NCBI RefSeq assembly: GCF_002775205.1
Contig: NC_036446.1
Coordinates: forward strand, 16,678,565 to 16,742,564
Length of the DNA: 64,000 bases
Direction: 5' to 3'
Source: Xiphophorus maculatus
Lineage: Eukaryota > Chordata > Actinopteri > Cyprinodontiformes > Poeciliidae
The position numbers and the translations under genes are program-made. Of this stretch, positions 20,601-49,100 are shown one piece after another (positions within the stretch are counted from its first letter, which is position 1; each line of letters begins with the position of its first letter). The notes beneath the pieces are model-generated. The model searched no databases. It saw nothing but the letters and a program-made list of their open reading frames with translations, and had not been told where the DNA came from.

Positions 20601-23600
20601 TTCAGCTAATACTTTGTGTAAGAAAACCACAACAAAGCGTAAGGTGTTGGGTCTCCACTTGTTCAACAAACATTCGTTCTGAAAGCACACACTGCCTGTT
20701 GATTGATCATCTGTAGGGTCTAAGAGTGAGCTTTTTACAAACAATTGCACAATGGGAAATAAAGAATGAACATATGGAAAAGCGCCTCATGTCCACAGTT
20801 AAGTACAGTGGAGGATCTGTAATGCTGTGGGTTTGTTTCCTGTCCAGAAGCCGTGGAAATCATTTTAGAGTGCATTTAAATCAAAATCCAATGGGCTCTT
20901 TCATAAAGATAGGGATCCAACATCTACGGCCTAATTAACACAGAAATAGGTTATCAAATACAAATTTAACCTTCTTCTGTAACCTTCTGACCTCTACACC
21001 TGAATCCAAGAGTTGTGCAACATATGTAATGATATGTTACTTGAAGTTTTGCTGGCTAATTCATTCCTGGAGACATGAGTTCCTTAGAAGAGAAACTGAT
21101 AGAAGATGCAGGACTTTGGATAACCAAGAAGACATTTTCCTATTTGCAGCTTGTGCAAACAGTTGAAGATCCAACTGTCTGTAGTTTTTTTTTTAAATCA
21201 CGTGAGTTTATGTTATAGGAGTAAAGAAAAAGGATTCAATCAAAGAGCTTTCATGACTCTTTTCTAGTGTGCAAATACATCTGTTCATATCTGTATATAT
21301 TTATAAAAAAAAACTCTTGTCAAGTGCATAAAATAATACATAAAAGAAAAGCTTCACCTGTCAGGTTTAAGACTTTCACAGATTCTTAAACTACATCGTG
21401 TGGCTTCAAACCAAATAGCTCAAAATGAAGGTGGTGTTGTAGACGGAGATGCTCTGAGCTCTGTGAGGTTTGGTTTGAACGCTCCCCCGCCCTCTTGACA
21501 TGTGGCAAAACCCAAAATGAGGAATAATCTGTAACAAAACGGTCACGACAAAAGAGGCCAGCTAACATGCAGCCGACTCACCACTTTGACACCCGCCCCT
21601 TGAAGGCGGCACTGCGCTCGGTTGGCAGTCATGTGGTCGTCAGCAGACGCGTTGGAGGACGAGTCTTCGCCGTGGTTGTCGGGGTCGCTATCGCTGTCTT
21701 CTATGGAGGCAAACACAGCCCTATCAATACAGACAGACAACAGAGCACAGAGCAGGGCTTATTCTCACTCACACCCCTCAGTCCGAGGACGTTCCCACAG
21801 AGTCCGCCTGGCCCCTCCGGCCCGTACCTGTGAGGCTATCCTGTCCTTGGACTTCTTGCGAGTTGTTGTTGCAGCATTCGCCATCCTCGGTGAATTCATC
21901 CCTGCCGTCCATGTTAATGGTGTGCTGGAGTCCAGATAAGCCCAAAGTGTGGAATGGCCCTGGGAAATTAGAACAGCAGAAATTTGGTGAGGTTCAAGTA
22001 TGCAAATTGTGATGCTCAGACTTTCTAGTAACTATTCTCTTGTAGATTTCTGCTATTTCAGACATGATGAAAGCTGAACTTAAATGAAAAGCTATCAGCG
22101 ATCTCAATCGTTCTCTTTATTGTGCAGGTGAGACCAAGACATGCAGCAGAAAACGGACACCATTTTCTAATTTGCAGGTTTAAATTTGTATTGCTTAAAT
22201 TTTTAAACAAAGTCTCTCAATCACAGTTCAGTATTTTGAAGGTAATTTTTAGTGAGCTCACCAAAAACCATACAATCGGAGACCAGGTGTATGTACACAC
22301 TGACGTCACTGCAATGATTATAATGACATATCCTCCACAGACTTTTACAACCAAAACAACTCATAAAACCCACATTTATAGAGCTTCTATCAGTAGACAG
22401 TAAAAGCCTGTTTTCTATCTTCAAACTGTTGGAAACAGGAGTATTTTACTTTTCCAAAACACAAAAAAGCAACCCACGCAATAAAGAATGAACCTTTACC
22501 ATAAAATATATGGGCTCCTAAGCATACCTAGGATTATAATGCTGTCTTTGAGTTATTGTTACAAGATGAAAACCTACGAATGAACTTGTGCATGGAGAAT
22601 TTTACAATTAAAACAAGAGAGTTAAATGGTTACTAATTATTAAAAGCCTCGTTGAGGTTCTAGGCTCAACGCAGAATTTTTAAATGCTATCTGTCCTCAT
22701 GAAGGATATCCTATTAAGATAGATAAGAATATAAACAATCTATGCAGAGACAGAGATGATAAGCAAAACTTTCACCTAATTTAGTAAAATGTTTCAGGAT
22801 AACATAATTTGTGTTTAAAAGTTTGGCTTCAGAACATTTCCCTATTGGAGTAAGTAACAACTATTTCTACTAAACAAAAGGTTGACTTTAATAAAACATT
22901 GCACAGCAATAAAAAAAAGATGTTAAACTCTTTTTTAATTGATTGAAGATGTAGAGAAATTTCTTATTAGTTTAAAAGTATGAACACTACATAAAGTCGG
23001 TGAGGTGAGGCCACTCATATTTATGCATCAACGTTAAGTTCATTAACATCCCAACCCCCACTGTTCTTACACACCAATGCATACTGGCTGCTCGTACAGC
23101 AATGCTGCAGTCCCTCAGGAGCAGCAGCCTCTCTTCCTGCTTTCTGCCGAGCTACAAACTGTGTTTCTCCACGTCTCTCTCCACACCACCCACACGCCGA
23201 ACAGCCTGGCTCGCCCTCTGTCTTCCCTGCTTAAATGTAGCGAGTACTTCCATATCCATACCATCGCCTCCAAGGGGGGTGGAAGCAGCTCTGCAATGGC
23301 AGCCCATATGTCTCCGCTCTGTGGATGTACTTTTAGTTGTGAGGTTTGGTAAAACTCCTCCACTTTTTCTATTTTTACACTTGACCCCGCAAAAGCTGAA
23401 TTTGACTCCGAGCTTTTGCCTCATTAGAGGTGTTGGCGAGAGTTCCTCCTGTACTCTGAAATAAGACGGGATTTTACTTTGGAGTGCAGTAACTCGGGTC
23501 AGAGATGGGAGAGATAGGCTCCGACTTTGGCTACCTGACACTGACAGTACCACGCCCCTCATCACAGTCCGTTACCAGCACTTTCCCTCTCAGTCTGTCC

Positions 23601-24967
23601 AAACGTGAAGCTGAATCTTCAGGTTATTTTTCTATCGTCTGGCTTCTTTTACTTGGCGTGCGGATGCAGTTTGGGCCTGAGCTTTCATTAGGAGTGGCAC
23701 AGTGGGTCCGGGTATTGAACTACTACAGCGAGCTGGCTTCTCGGCACATGGCCAATGATTGATGTGTGAGAAATACCCATCCCCCCTCCCACCCCATTGC
23801 CAGAGCTCTGTCTGTACATCTGTCTCTCCTTGCTCCCTCCCTCCCCCAGTCTCTGTGCCACTGTGATGTTATCTCCGAGTCTGTGTGTCTGTAGGCAGGA
23901 GGTGACGCAGTGTCTGACTGAATCCAGACAAAGAGACAAACTCATCAGTCAACAGACACACAGAAGAGAGAGAGAAAGGGGAGTGGGTGGTGGCGGCGGC
24001 AGTGGTGGGGGGTCAGGGTGGTGGAGGGCTAGCGTGCTAAACAAAACAGACAAAAGACAGAATGCCAAAACTCTACTCAAACACCAAGCAATGGGGGTCT
24101 TTTTGTTTTTTTTATTCAAAAGCCCCTCCTTCAGCTTTCCAGCCGCCGTCCCCTCGAAAACACACACATGAAGTCACACAAGCCAATGTCTGAATGTGCA
24201 GGAAGTGCTGGGGCCCTGTCTTCCATCCACACACAGACAGGAGGGGAACAAGGATGCTGGGCCAGACATCTGATCAGTTCTCATCTGCCTCCCCAATATC
24301 ACACAAAAGATGAAGTGATAAAACCCTTCTAATGAAGAGGACCACTGTCTGGCTACTTAGGCGCCTGAAGTTAAGGTGAAATGTCGCTCATTAACATAAG
24401 AAAAACCAAGCATATACAAGGAATTAAGTATTAATAATTAAAGGTTAAAGATTGCTTTCCCATACAGACTGCAGAAGTTTTTTTTGCACCTGTTGGAGGG
24501 AAGTTTTCTTGTTTGTATTCAGCATTTGTTTTCTTGCACAAAATTTTACATTTTACTACATTGTGGTTGCATATTTCAGGATTTTACAACCTGTCACTTT
24601 GTATTTTCACCTTATTGTTGTTTCTAATGTTTTTATCCATGACTACTCTACTGTTTCTACACTGAAATGTTCCTACTAAAAAGTGGTAATATAAGGCTAA
24701 TCTTATCTAGTGAAAAACAAGTTCAAATACTTCACAGAACTTTAGAATATTAAAAAATGATCAGAGTTGAAATAGTGCATCATGTTAAGCATTAAACAAC
24801 AACAATATCTTCATATTTAACAGTAGAACAAACTAAAAGACTTAATTCAGTTAATTTCACTGCAGTTTTTCTGGATTGTAATGTTCATCAAGACATTTGC
24901 ATGGAACATACTCTTAAATCATACCGTGGAACTCCCTTTGTGTGTGTGGGCAAGCATATACATAAAA

Positions 24968-25036
<69 letters not shown>

Positions 25037-27111
25037 TGGCTGCCTGTCTCCTTGCTGTCTAGTCTGTCAGTCAGTCTGACTGCGTTAACCTCTCAGCTCT
25101 GGGCAGCTCTCTGCAGGCCATTTAGACTTCACAGGAAAAGACAGGTGAAGCAGCCAAACCACAGGAGGGCTGAAGTACAAAACTCACCGCATCTGAAGTC
25201 TGTCGATGACGATGGAGATTGTAGTTAAACGTATTCAAACAGAACATAGAAAGTTCCCTCTTCAACGTCAACTTGTTTTTGGTCATCCTTTTCGGTTTCT
25301 AGCTCTGATTTTGGTGTTCAGTAACAATATATGGACTATTGAGCTTTTCAGGGATTACTGTAGGTGCAAAAGTAAGATGCATTTCTACAGTTTAACCAAA
25401 CTATATTTAGAAAGGTGAGCTGCGCAGGTCCTGACTTCAGTAGATTACACAGGGCAATCTTCTTCTTTGGTGGGAGCAACTTCTTTAAGATATCTGCAGA
25501 CAGACCAACCAGGAGATCCTGGCTGGAGGACAGAAGTAATGGATATACAAGGACATCAACTGGATGTCAACACAAACCAACTTCCACCAATTATTGATAG
25601 CTTACTCATTAATTGACATTTTCTTTTTAAAAATCCATTACCACGCTTTAAAGTTTAAAACAGACCCAAAAGCTACTCCAAGTCATATTTCTGTACAGAC
25701 TGTAGCTTCTGTCTCATTTTTACTCCTAAATTAAAAAGGGAAAATATAAAGATTATCATTTATGTGGAACAGATTAGTAAAAACACTGCTACAAAGTTTC
25801 ACGATGGATATTTTGACAAACATATGTACTCTTAACTCTCTTCTCTTAAATCTCACAAAACCACCAGCAATCTTCCCAAGATTTAAGATCTTGATCAGCA
25901 GGATTTTTATTAGGTGTGGACGTCCCTACAAGAGGTTGAATATATTACTGGCAAGCAGTTATGATGCATGTTCCTGAAATCTTATAGCCTATAAAATATT
26001 GCACTGAAGCAGTCGTTTGAAATTGCTATATTGACACCAACACTGCGATGAGGACTGTGATTGTATATATCATGGCAGCTTCAGCATCTAACAGAGATTG
26101 TTTGCAAAGAGAGTGACATTTTGTAGAAATGTAATAAGCACAAACAGCTGAGGCTTTGCTTGGCATGCTGTGTGATTTGTGTTGCTTTCCAGTAATTTTA
26201 TATTAATGTGAATGGTTTAGATGAAAACAAAAAATGCATACACACTGGCAGGGTAAAAGCTCAAACAGGGGTTCCATATATTCGCATTTTACTAATGTAT
26301 CGGCTTTTAAAAGCAGTGCTTCTGTCAAAGTATAAAACAATCCTGCTACACTAACAAAAAAATAATAAAAAAAATAACTGAAGGGGAAGCCACCTGTGGG
26401 AAAGCTTGCTCAAGTTTCCTGTATATTATGGCTCTGATTCCTCCTAGGTATTAAACTCAGCAGTTATTTCCTTATGACTAACAAAAACAGTTGCACATGT
26501 TAGACATGGAAAAGAAATGAAATAGTTTTGGTTACCTGGTGTGTTTTTAATCAATAAACAGAAATAATGATAAAAATGATGAGAAGAGATCCGAGGATAT
26601 CAAAGTGTAATTACTATCATTCCTCATGTACGTATGTGCATTTAAGTTATGCTACTCAGAAAGAAAACATATCATACTTTAATCAAGGAACTGAAATACT
26701 TTCCACGTATGCTTTTGCATATTACGCATTTAATTTTGACTATTGAGTTTTCAAGTTCAAGTTGGCACAACATTAGATTTCATATATGACATTAGTCTTG
26801 ATAATGTTGTCTTTAGATCATTGCGAAGTAAAGTAGAGTAGAAAGTACATTCAATAATTAGGATGCCAACACAAACATTTATGAGCTGTGCCACATTTAA
26901 ATGCAAGCAAATTGTAAAAAGACTTTTTTTTAATGAACTGACTGCGATCATACAGTATAAACAAAGGCAAGTTAAACACTTCACGCAGGAATTATAGTTT
27001 TGTCAGAGAGGATCAGACTATGTGAAAAAGAAACTCTTAACACAGTAAAATGTAAAACCTGCGATACCTACAGTCAACTTTGAAGGGGTTGGTTTGTTTT
27101 CGTCTGGACAT
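16647..27111 (-). CDS. znf821: Zinc finger protein 821, six coding exons
   Basis: Exons on the minus strand in coding order: 27111-27072, 21959-21828, 21700-21582, 20083-19985, 18893-18727, 17619-16647. Together 1530 nt, 509 aa (human about 412). All junctions are GT-AG and in phase. The protein starts MSRRKQTNPFKVDW and has an acidic Ser/Asp-rich segment. Finger 1 (CPLC...HVYQH) is split across an intron and finger 2 is CPVCGRALSSPGSLGRHLLIH. A third, CAVC..., lacks the histidines. The C-terminal STPR region has about 23-aa basic repeats (RDREAKR, RDREAMR, REREAKR). STPR repeats bind DNA in the silkworm protein FMBP-1, so a nuclear DNA-binding role is likely. The extra length is mostly a Ser/Pro/Cys/Gln-rich insert in the last exon. 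Confidence 0.93.
18727..18893 (-). CDS. znf821: znf821 coding exon 5, zinc finger 2 and degenerate finger 3
   Basis: 167 nt after CTTTCCCAG. The exon starts with the His that completes finger 1, carries finger 2 (C2H2, 12-residue loop), and ends with CAVCGARFTDTNNFN, which has the cysteine pair only. The last two bases combine with G of the final exon to code Arg (FNREKL). Confidence 0.92.
19985..20083 (-). CDS. znf821: znf821 coding exon 4, zinc finger 1
   Basis: 99 nt, 33 codons in phase 0, after TTTTCCTCAG and before GTGAGG. They encode ESDEGADHGNN, then CPLC and ...RLISHVYQ. The second zinc-binding histidine is the first codon of the next exon. Confidence 0.9.
20560..20960 (+). mobile_element. 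Degenerate Tc1/mariner transposase fragment
   Basis: Translation of about 20726-20938 gives KRLMSTVKYSGGSVMLWVCF. The Tc1 transposase family has a VKYGGGSxMLWGCF block at the matching place. Flanking frames are broken, and neither terminal repeat nor a complete DDE catalytic set is visible. It lies in a znf821 intron and is dead. Confidence 0.7.
21582..21700 (-). CDS. znf821: znf821 coding exon 3, acidic Ser/Asp segment
   Basis: 119 nt between a CTCCATAG acceptor and a GTGAGTC donor. The residues EDSDSDPDNHGEDSSSNAS correspond to the DSSSSDSEGDEEE-type stretch of the mammalian protein. Confidence 0.8.
21828..21959 (-). CDS. znf821: znf821 coding exon 2
   Basis: 132 nt follow a TTTCCCAG acceptor and end at GTACGG. 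They encode an acidic linker (HTINMDGRDEFTEDGECC and on), weakly conserved. The exon enters with two bases and leaves with one, matching both neighbours, which is the main support for it. Confidence 0.75.
21960..27071 (-). other. znf821: znf821 intron 1
   Basis: A 5.1 kb intron. It contains a G-rich tract at 23978-24028 and a (TG)n array at 24969-25035. The GC is higher at about 23080-24250, with no supported exon there. I see no other gene. Confidence 0.7.
24969..25035. repeat. (TG)n microsatellite
   Basis: An uninterrupted TG dinucleotide array of about 67 bp in znf821 intron 1. Confidence 0.98.
27072..27111 (-). CDS. znf821: znf821 coding exon 1
   Basis: The 40 nt encode MSRRKQTNPFKVD plus the first base of a Trp codon completed by GG of the next exon (KVDW; human KVHW). 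The donor is GTAGGT. The frame is open upstream of the ATG, but this ATG matches the family start. Confidence 0.9.
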
Positions 27112-27199
27112 AGTATCACCCTCTCGACGGAGGGGGGTTAAAGGTCTCCCCGAACCACTTAAGGTTCCCCCTGCAGTCCAGGTGAAGTCCGAACCGAGC

Positions 27200-27560
27200 C
27201 GATGGACCCAATTACCGGACAAACTCTCTCCAAATCATCCGCTCCATCGGAAGAAACGTAAGCGCTACCGGAGGTGGAAACAAGGAGAAATCCAATTGTG
27301 TGTCACATTCTTCCGGATTTAGTTTGAAAAATGTCCCCTTCCAGGCGCTGAGAGGGGTTTAAAATGATGTCCAAGCCCGACGACAGACGGACAGACGGAC
27401 GGCGAGCCGAGCCGACCCGAGCCACTCCGACCCAGAGCCGCTGGGAGCTCGCAGGAGCGAAGCGCGAGCTCAGCTGATCCCGTATGTAAAATATCTGAAA
27501 GCGCGCCGAACTGCATCATGGGACGTGTAGTCAGGACGGGCAAAGCGCGTTAAAGCTGAG
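27200..27560 (-). promoter_or_regulatory. znf821: Probable znf821 promoter with ZNF143-type site
   Basis: A GC- and CpG-rich island just upstream of the znf821 start codon. Bases 27531-27513 on the minus strand read ACTACACGTCCCATGATGC, matching the long ZNF143/THAP11 promoter consensus (ACTACAnnTCCCAnnATGC). Such sites usually sit within about 100 bp of a transcription start at TATA-less promoters. Confidence 0.6.
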
Positions 27561-27715
27561 GATATGATTACGTATAAGACAGGAAGACAAACGGAGGTGT
27601 AGAGAAACATTAAGGCAATATTTTCAAACCCATTTCAAATTACTCATATTAAATATTCAACATAAAAAAACAACTCTATATTGTTTTCGTGACTTTTTAT
27701 TTTTGCGTTTTTATG

Positions 27716-27762
27716 ACGCAAAGCACTTTGAACTGCCTCGTTGCTGAAATGTGCTATACAAG
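27716..27762 (+). repeat. Interspersed repeat tail, copy A
   Basis: CACTTTGAACTGCCTCGTTG and the following ATGTGCTA match an abundant fish SINE/LINE 3'-end motif. The segment is an inverted copy of 29866-29910 (32 of 33 core bases). Confidence 0.6.
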
Positions 27763-28917
27763 TATTGACTGAATTACTGTAGACAGTAAATTACAAATAA
27801 AATCAATATTATGTAGTTATACAAGCATTATTATCCACATTGCACTTATTGATTCCAATAAATATTATTGTTTTCTTTAAATACAACTTTTAAAATTGTC
27901 AAGATGTAATGATGGCACAATTTTCTTGAATCATGTTTAATAAGTAAACATGACCAAAGATGACATTGTCACTTGTTGACGAAATAACACACGGACAGTA
28001 ACACTAGGCAGACATCAGATGCATTCTGTCAAAGACTTGAATAACTAAAAATAAATAACTAATTCAATAACTAACATTTGAATAAGATAACATATTTTCT
28101 GTGTTATAAAATAAATAAAAATGTTATAATTTCCCAATCTTAATACATAAATTAATTTATAATTCAAGTTATAAGTTAATGAGGTCATTTGATATGCAGA
28201 AAACATGTTAGCGCTCCCTAGTGGGCAAAATATGCAATTTACACAGCGAATCATTTCATATCTTGCAATCAAAAACTGTTTACATCGACTCTTTTTACAA
28301 TGCAGCTTCTTTTTATTCTCTTTAATTTTTTTTAACCATTACTAGTATTTTTCAGCATGAATTTCACCTTCATTTAAACCCCATCATCTTAATGGATTAT
28401 TTGTAAACACTCAGAGAGACTGGCCCCCCTAACTAATGCCTGACTCCATTCACATTATAAACCACCAGAAAGGTTGTGAGTCAACAATTATATTGTTATA
28501 GTAATAAGTGGTTATTACTATGGTTCCAAAACATTTCAAATGTAAGTTTTGGTCTTACAGAGCAAAGTTTTCTGGATTTCTTAGAGGGAGAGCTTTTAGG
28601 TTGGCATGTTAAACGCTGAAAATGTGTCCTGTAGATGTGGACACGTGAAAACTCAAATGCAAAACCTTAATTGATCATCCATTAATTGAAGAACTGACTG
28701 TTTTAAATAAAGAACGACCGTCATTTGCAAATATACCAAAGGGTACTAAGATTTCACAAAAAGAAAGAGCTTGCAACAGTTTCTGTTTAAAAACACTGAT
28801 TGTATCTTTACATCTGATCTGCAATTGTTAAAATACGGAATAAACGTTCACAGTCCATAAAGCAAGAAGGACGATTTCCTGGATAGCTCAGTAACAACAC
28901 TGGGTGGTGCTACATAC

Positions 28918-29112
28918 CAATGTCATAGCAGCGCATGTAGTCGTCATCACTGAATGCCACGAGTAAACTGACCGCAGCACGACACTGACACGGTTAAAAA
29001 TGTACTCATCCGCAAGGTTAGGCGAAAATATGCCATCTCAACAAAATAAGCTCACCACACCGTGAAATGCGTGAATTTCCTTACAAGCAATAGCTGAAAC
29101 GTCTCCACTCAT
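28918..29112 (-). CDS. Candidate 5' exons of an unrecognised small gene
   Basis: I do not recognise this gene. On the minus strand an ATG at 29112 opens MSGDVSAIACKEIHAFHGV and runs to a GTGAGC donor (exon end 29056). A 71-bp interval ending GTGTCAG leads into 28984-28918, which reads in phase CRAAVSLLVAFSDDDYMRCY, then DI plus one base before GTATGT. Both splice pairs are canonical, and the sequence just upstream (29150-29400) looks like a promoter. No convincing third exon is visible below 28918: the acceptors tried lead quickly to stops. It could be a short protein, a 5' alternative of znf821, or chance. Confidence 0.25.
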
Positions 29113-29525
29113 AGTTTATAGTGACGTCAATTCCAAACCAAAAGCAGATCGACGACAGCTAGCTGGCTAACAAGCCGAATGTTAGCCCTTTATATCAATG
29201 CAACAACGATGGAACCTGTCAAGCTCACAGAGCACAAAGTAAATAAGAAAAATATTCTGGGAATAAGAACCCAGACGCATTTATCATGGCAATAAATTAA
29301 AAAACGGAACTATTACCCATGGCGTCCAGTGAACACTGGCATATCAGGTGAGAGTCTCGCTCAGAGGCAGATTGTGATGGGCTCCTCTGGTCCAAGCTAA
29401 CGTTACTGTAGGCTTTAGCTTGGGACGAGCGTTCAATATGGCAAGCTGTTGTAGCACTTAAAATAGAATAGTAAATGTCTTTATTTACTTACATTTTTTT
29501 TAAAAAAAAGCTTAAAAATATAAGC

Positions 29526-29705
<180 letters not shown>

Positions 29706-29865
29706 TTAATAATTTCTCCTAAACGGACTGATTTTTGAGTCAAATTTTGACTGTATTAAGGTTTTCCCAGATGTTCCTGGTGTTATTTTAGATTAAAAAC
29801 AGTTATTTAATATCTCAAATTTATAGCAATCATCAATTCTTAAAGTCAAGTTAAGTTTTTTTTTC

Positions 29866-29910
29866 CTGTAGCACATTTCAGCAACAAGGCAGTTCAAAGT
29901 GTTTACACGA
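29866..29910 (-). repeat. Interspersed repeat tail, copy B
   Basis: The inverted partner of 27716-27762; both derive from the same fish SINE/LINE tail family. Confidence 0.6.
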
Positions 29911-30199
29911 TAAACACACAATACAATCAACAAACACAAAAGAAGCAACACTTTATTTATAACGAAGCGAAATAAGGAGAACATAGTAGTTAATCTATGT
30001 TCCGGTTATTAATTAAAAGCAGCTCTAGTCAACTTTTTAGCCTTGATCAGTGTTTCAGCATTTTTGCAGTTTTATGGAAGTGGTCACTTTAAACTTTAAA
30101 TACATACGTTGTTTTAATGGTCATTTATTCAATTCTAAATGGCAAAATCGGAACTTTGAAGTACTGCTGCTGATTATATGCCACATCCACCTGCTCTAC

Positions 30200-30650
30200 G
30201 CACTTCTTTGGCCAACCTCTGTCAGCGTAATCCTCCGCCTGCAGTAGATGTGCTGAGGCTGGAGTAGCCACCATTTTGCATGTCTAGTGTGTTCCTCCCT
30301 CCATTGCTAATAGAGACGATTCCAGTTCTTTTCTGGCATCATTACGGCTCGTAAGTACACTTAGAAAGTACCATATTGTCACAAATATGTGGAAGTGTCT
30401 CTACTTGTACTTGAATACGAGTGCTTTTGATTGTACTTGCGATGTCAACTGACAGTTAGGCGCTGCATAGGAAGTCGCAGCCCTCAGTGCACCCGGGTTG
30501 CGCCTGTCAGCAGCTAAGTTGCTGGGCTAGGTGTGTGCACTGCTGTGGTGTAACTACTGACTAAGTCATACAAGTCGTAACAACTTAAAATGGTAGGATA
30601 TAGTGATTCTTCTCTCGATAAGTAAGAAAAACCCTTCGTCGTCTTTTGAT
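30200..30650 (+). promoter_or_regulatory. ap1g1: Probable ap1g1 promoter / non-coding exon 1 region
   Basis: A relatively CpG-rich patch about 5 kb upstream of the ap1g1 start codon. It has possible donors at 30350 (GTAAGT) and near 30622 (GTAAGA). The ap1g1 start codon lies only 3 bases into its exon (35576), so an upstream 5'UTR exon must exist. This is the best candidate but not proven. Confidence 0.35.
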
Positions 30651-46161
<15,511 letters not shown>

Positions 46162-49100
46162 TGACCGGCTCCTGCTGCCTCCAAAAAGCCCCACCAAGGG
46201 AACTATGAAAACCTTTTTTTTTTTTTTTTCCCCTCCTCCCACACGTTTGCCTCCCACCTTTTCTTCCAATGGACCGCCCTGTGACATCACTGCAGATCGC
46301 TGCCCTCGAGTTGCATGGGAAGCAGCAGAGCATCAACCACAGGAGGATAGAGCAGATGTTATGAAGACCCTGTTGGCATTACAAGAGGAATTGGGGAAAA
46401 AAACATATCAATCATTGAACTTTCTCTTTTCGCTCTTAATTGATCTCTTAGTATGCTGATGTATTTTTCTCACACCCCTCTGTCACCACACCCAGAAGGA
46501 TTCATGCGCACCGTCCACTGTGGCACACTTTACCTCTGAAAAAGTGTTGCCCCCTTTGGGCTCTTTCTTTCTTTCTCTCTTTTTTTTTTTTAAATCCTAA
46601 AATGCAGTTTGAGGCATTTGCTCCCTTGATCGGTAGGATCGGCTTTGCTTTCACAAGCCATCATCCCTATGATGGCAGCAGAAAAAACTTTGAAAACTTT
46701 TTCTTTCTCCACACTGTCAACAATATAACTTCAGAGTTGTATTCATTCTGAATTACATTAATTTGCTAAATGCATGTGTGCTGGGGTCACAATCACATCT
46801 GGACTTTAAGCTCCGAGGGGGGATTTTCTGATTCTGTTTGTAGACCACTTCATCCAACTCTGTTTCTGGGTTCAGAACATTTCCCCTCATCCAACACCTC
46901 ATCTGTAGGGAATCGACAGCTTGTAGATCTGTACAAAACAGCAAGTTTGATGTACTGCAGTGAATACGTTATCGCTCTGAAACTTACCTGAAAACAAGTT
47001 GCGTTTGTGTGAGAGAGAGATCTGCATTTTAAACTTTTCCTGCATCTGTGTCATCAGCCGGGATTGCATTTTGACTTCTATTTCTGATTTGTTTAACCTG
47101 ATTGAACTTGGTCACCATGCTCACACATGTAAATGAAGCTTGTCATGAATGTAGTAACTTGCACTGAATGCTTTTCTTTCCCCTCTCTTAATTCTTCTTT
47201 CCAAGTTGTTTTTTTTTTCATCTTTATTTTGTCGGGGATGCTCATCTTATCGGCACTGATTTTGTGAGAGTTTGTTTTGTTTCTGCAGTAATTATGCCTG
47301 ATATCAAAGTGATGTGCCTTTCTGACTTAGCTGAGTTAAAATAAAATAAAGTGAGCGTCGTCTGTCGCTCTTGATGGATTTCAACTAAAATACCACTAAC
47401 TTGAGCAACAATTTTAGTCCAGGAATTTGTAAATTATAGTAAAATATTTCAAATTATATCTTGATTTTCTCAGATTTCTAATAAAAACGAGAGTCGATCA
47501 TATTTAAATCCTATAATCAAAACAAAGTTAATGGCAGCTAATGTGTGTAAACGTTGACAAGCAGGCGTCGGTTATTTTTCAGATCCTCCCCAAAATCCAT
47601 CAAGCAACAGAGACTGAATTATTAGTCAGAGCTAACGTAACTTTTTTTTGAAGCCGCCTTCACTCTCGTCAGAAGCATACCGTCATCGGGGATAGGAACC
47701 TTAATACCTCACACTGTTTTCTTTCTGTTAACTTTAGTGGCAGGACATCGGCAGCTTTTGTTTAGTCACCAAATGCAACAGAGGGGGAGTGTCTGCATGA
47801 AGAAAACTAACAGCAGTCTGTGCATCTCATTACTGAACTCACAGCCTCACTATGATCCGCCGATATAACTCCTCTCACTATGCTTCACTATCTTTTAACT
47901 TCTGTGACCAAATCAGAGATATACTATTAGCTTTGGAAATATTTTTGAGCTCATGATATGTGTATATGGAGAAATCTTTTTTTCTGCTGAACGTTTTTCT
48001 TCTGTTTGTTGATGAATGCTATATTGGCTTTTTTTCTGTACATACTGAGGGCTTTTACAAATGTTTGTCTATTGTACTATCTTTCATCCTTTTTTTAGAT
48101 ATCATTTTCTAAACAAAATTCCAACTACTCACAATGTACATTGTCTAAATAGATTTAGTCGGTCTATAATGAGACAAGTATGTATCATCACTCATTCATT
48201 GTAAAAGATTTATGATCTGCCTGTACATTGTATATAGTTGTAAAACAAAAACGCTGATCAGATTAAATAAAATCCACATAAAAGATTAGTTGGAAAGTAT
48301 AATTGTATACATATATGTACAAAAGTAATCTTAAAAGGATGCAATGGAGCTTCATTTGATTTCCCGTTGAGTCCTGATTGAACGTCACGCCCTGGCGTCG
48401 TCGGGTTTGGTGTCTCTGGATGGTGGGTTTCTAATGTGGCTTTAACACACACACACACACCCTCTGAATGATGCACTGTACTACTGAGGAGCAGCAACTT
48501 GAGTTCTGCTCCCTCGCCCTTCGAACACCTCACGCATCCACGGCCTCTTGCGGAGCGGCTCCCTTGCCGAGACGCATCTTTCATTCGGCCTTACATGCTC
48601 TCTTGATCTTCTCTTCAACCTACCTTTTGTTTTTGTGAAGCCCATTTTAGTTTTGGTGTGTTCTCTCTCTCTCTCTCTTGCACCATCCAAAAGCAAGGAC
48701 ACTACTACTGCCATGCCTGCATTTTTTTTCTCCCCCTTTTTTATTTTTTAAAGTTCTCTTTATGGTCAATTGGTTTGCTTTTAACCTGCATGGTTTGACT
48801 GCCCTTTACAATCCAAAATGATGCTGTAAAGTCCATGTGAAAGCTCAACGTTTTTGTTATGTAAATCAATCAATACAATGTTCTATTTCCTTTAGAGCTT
48901 TTTTTTTTTAGGTTTTATTTAATCTGCTTCTGTTTAATGGAGGCAAACCAGATGACGCATGTGCTACAAGGTAGTGAACACAAGGGGGAGCTGTGCAAAA
49001 TGGAAGGCTGGCAGGGTGAGAGGACGTTTCATACACCTATTCCTGAATGTGTTTTTGTGTGTGTGTGTAGTGTTATTCAAAATGTATGTTAATCACGCCT

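Noticed and set aside
24881-25228. 115-residue ORF with a Cys-Val repeat
   Set aside because: It is a translation of the (TG)n array inside a znf821 intron.
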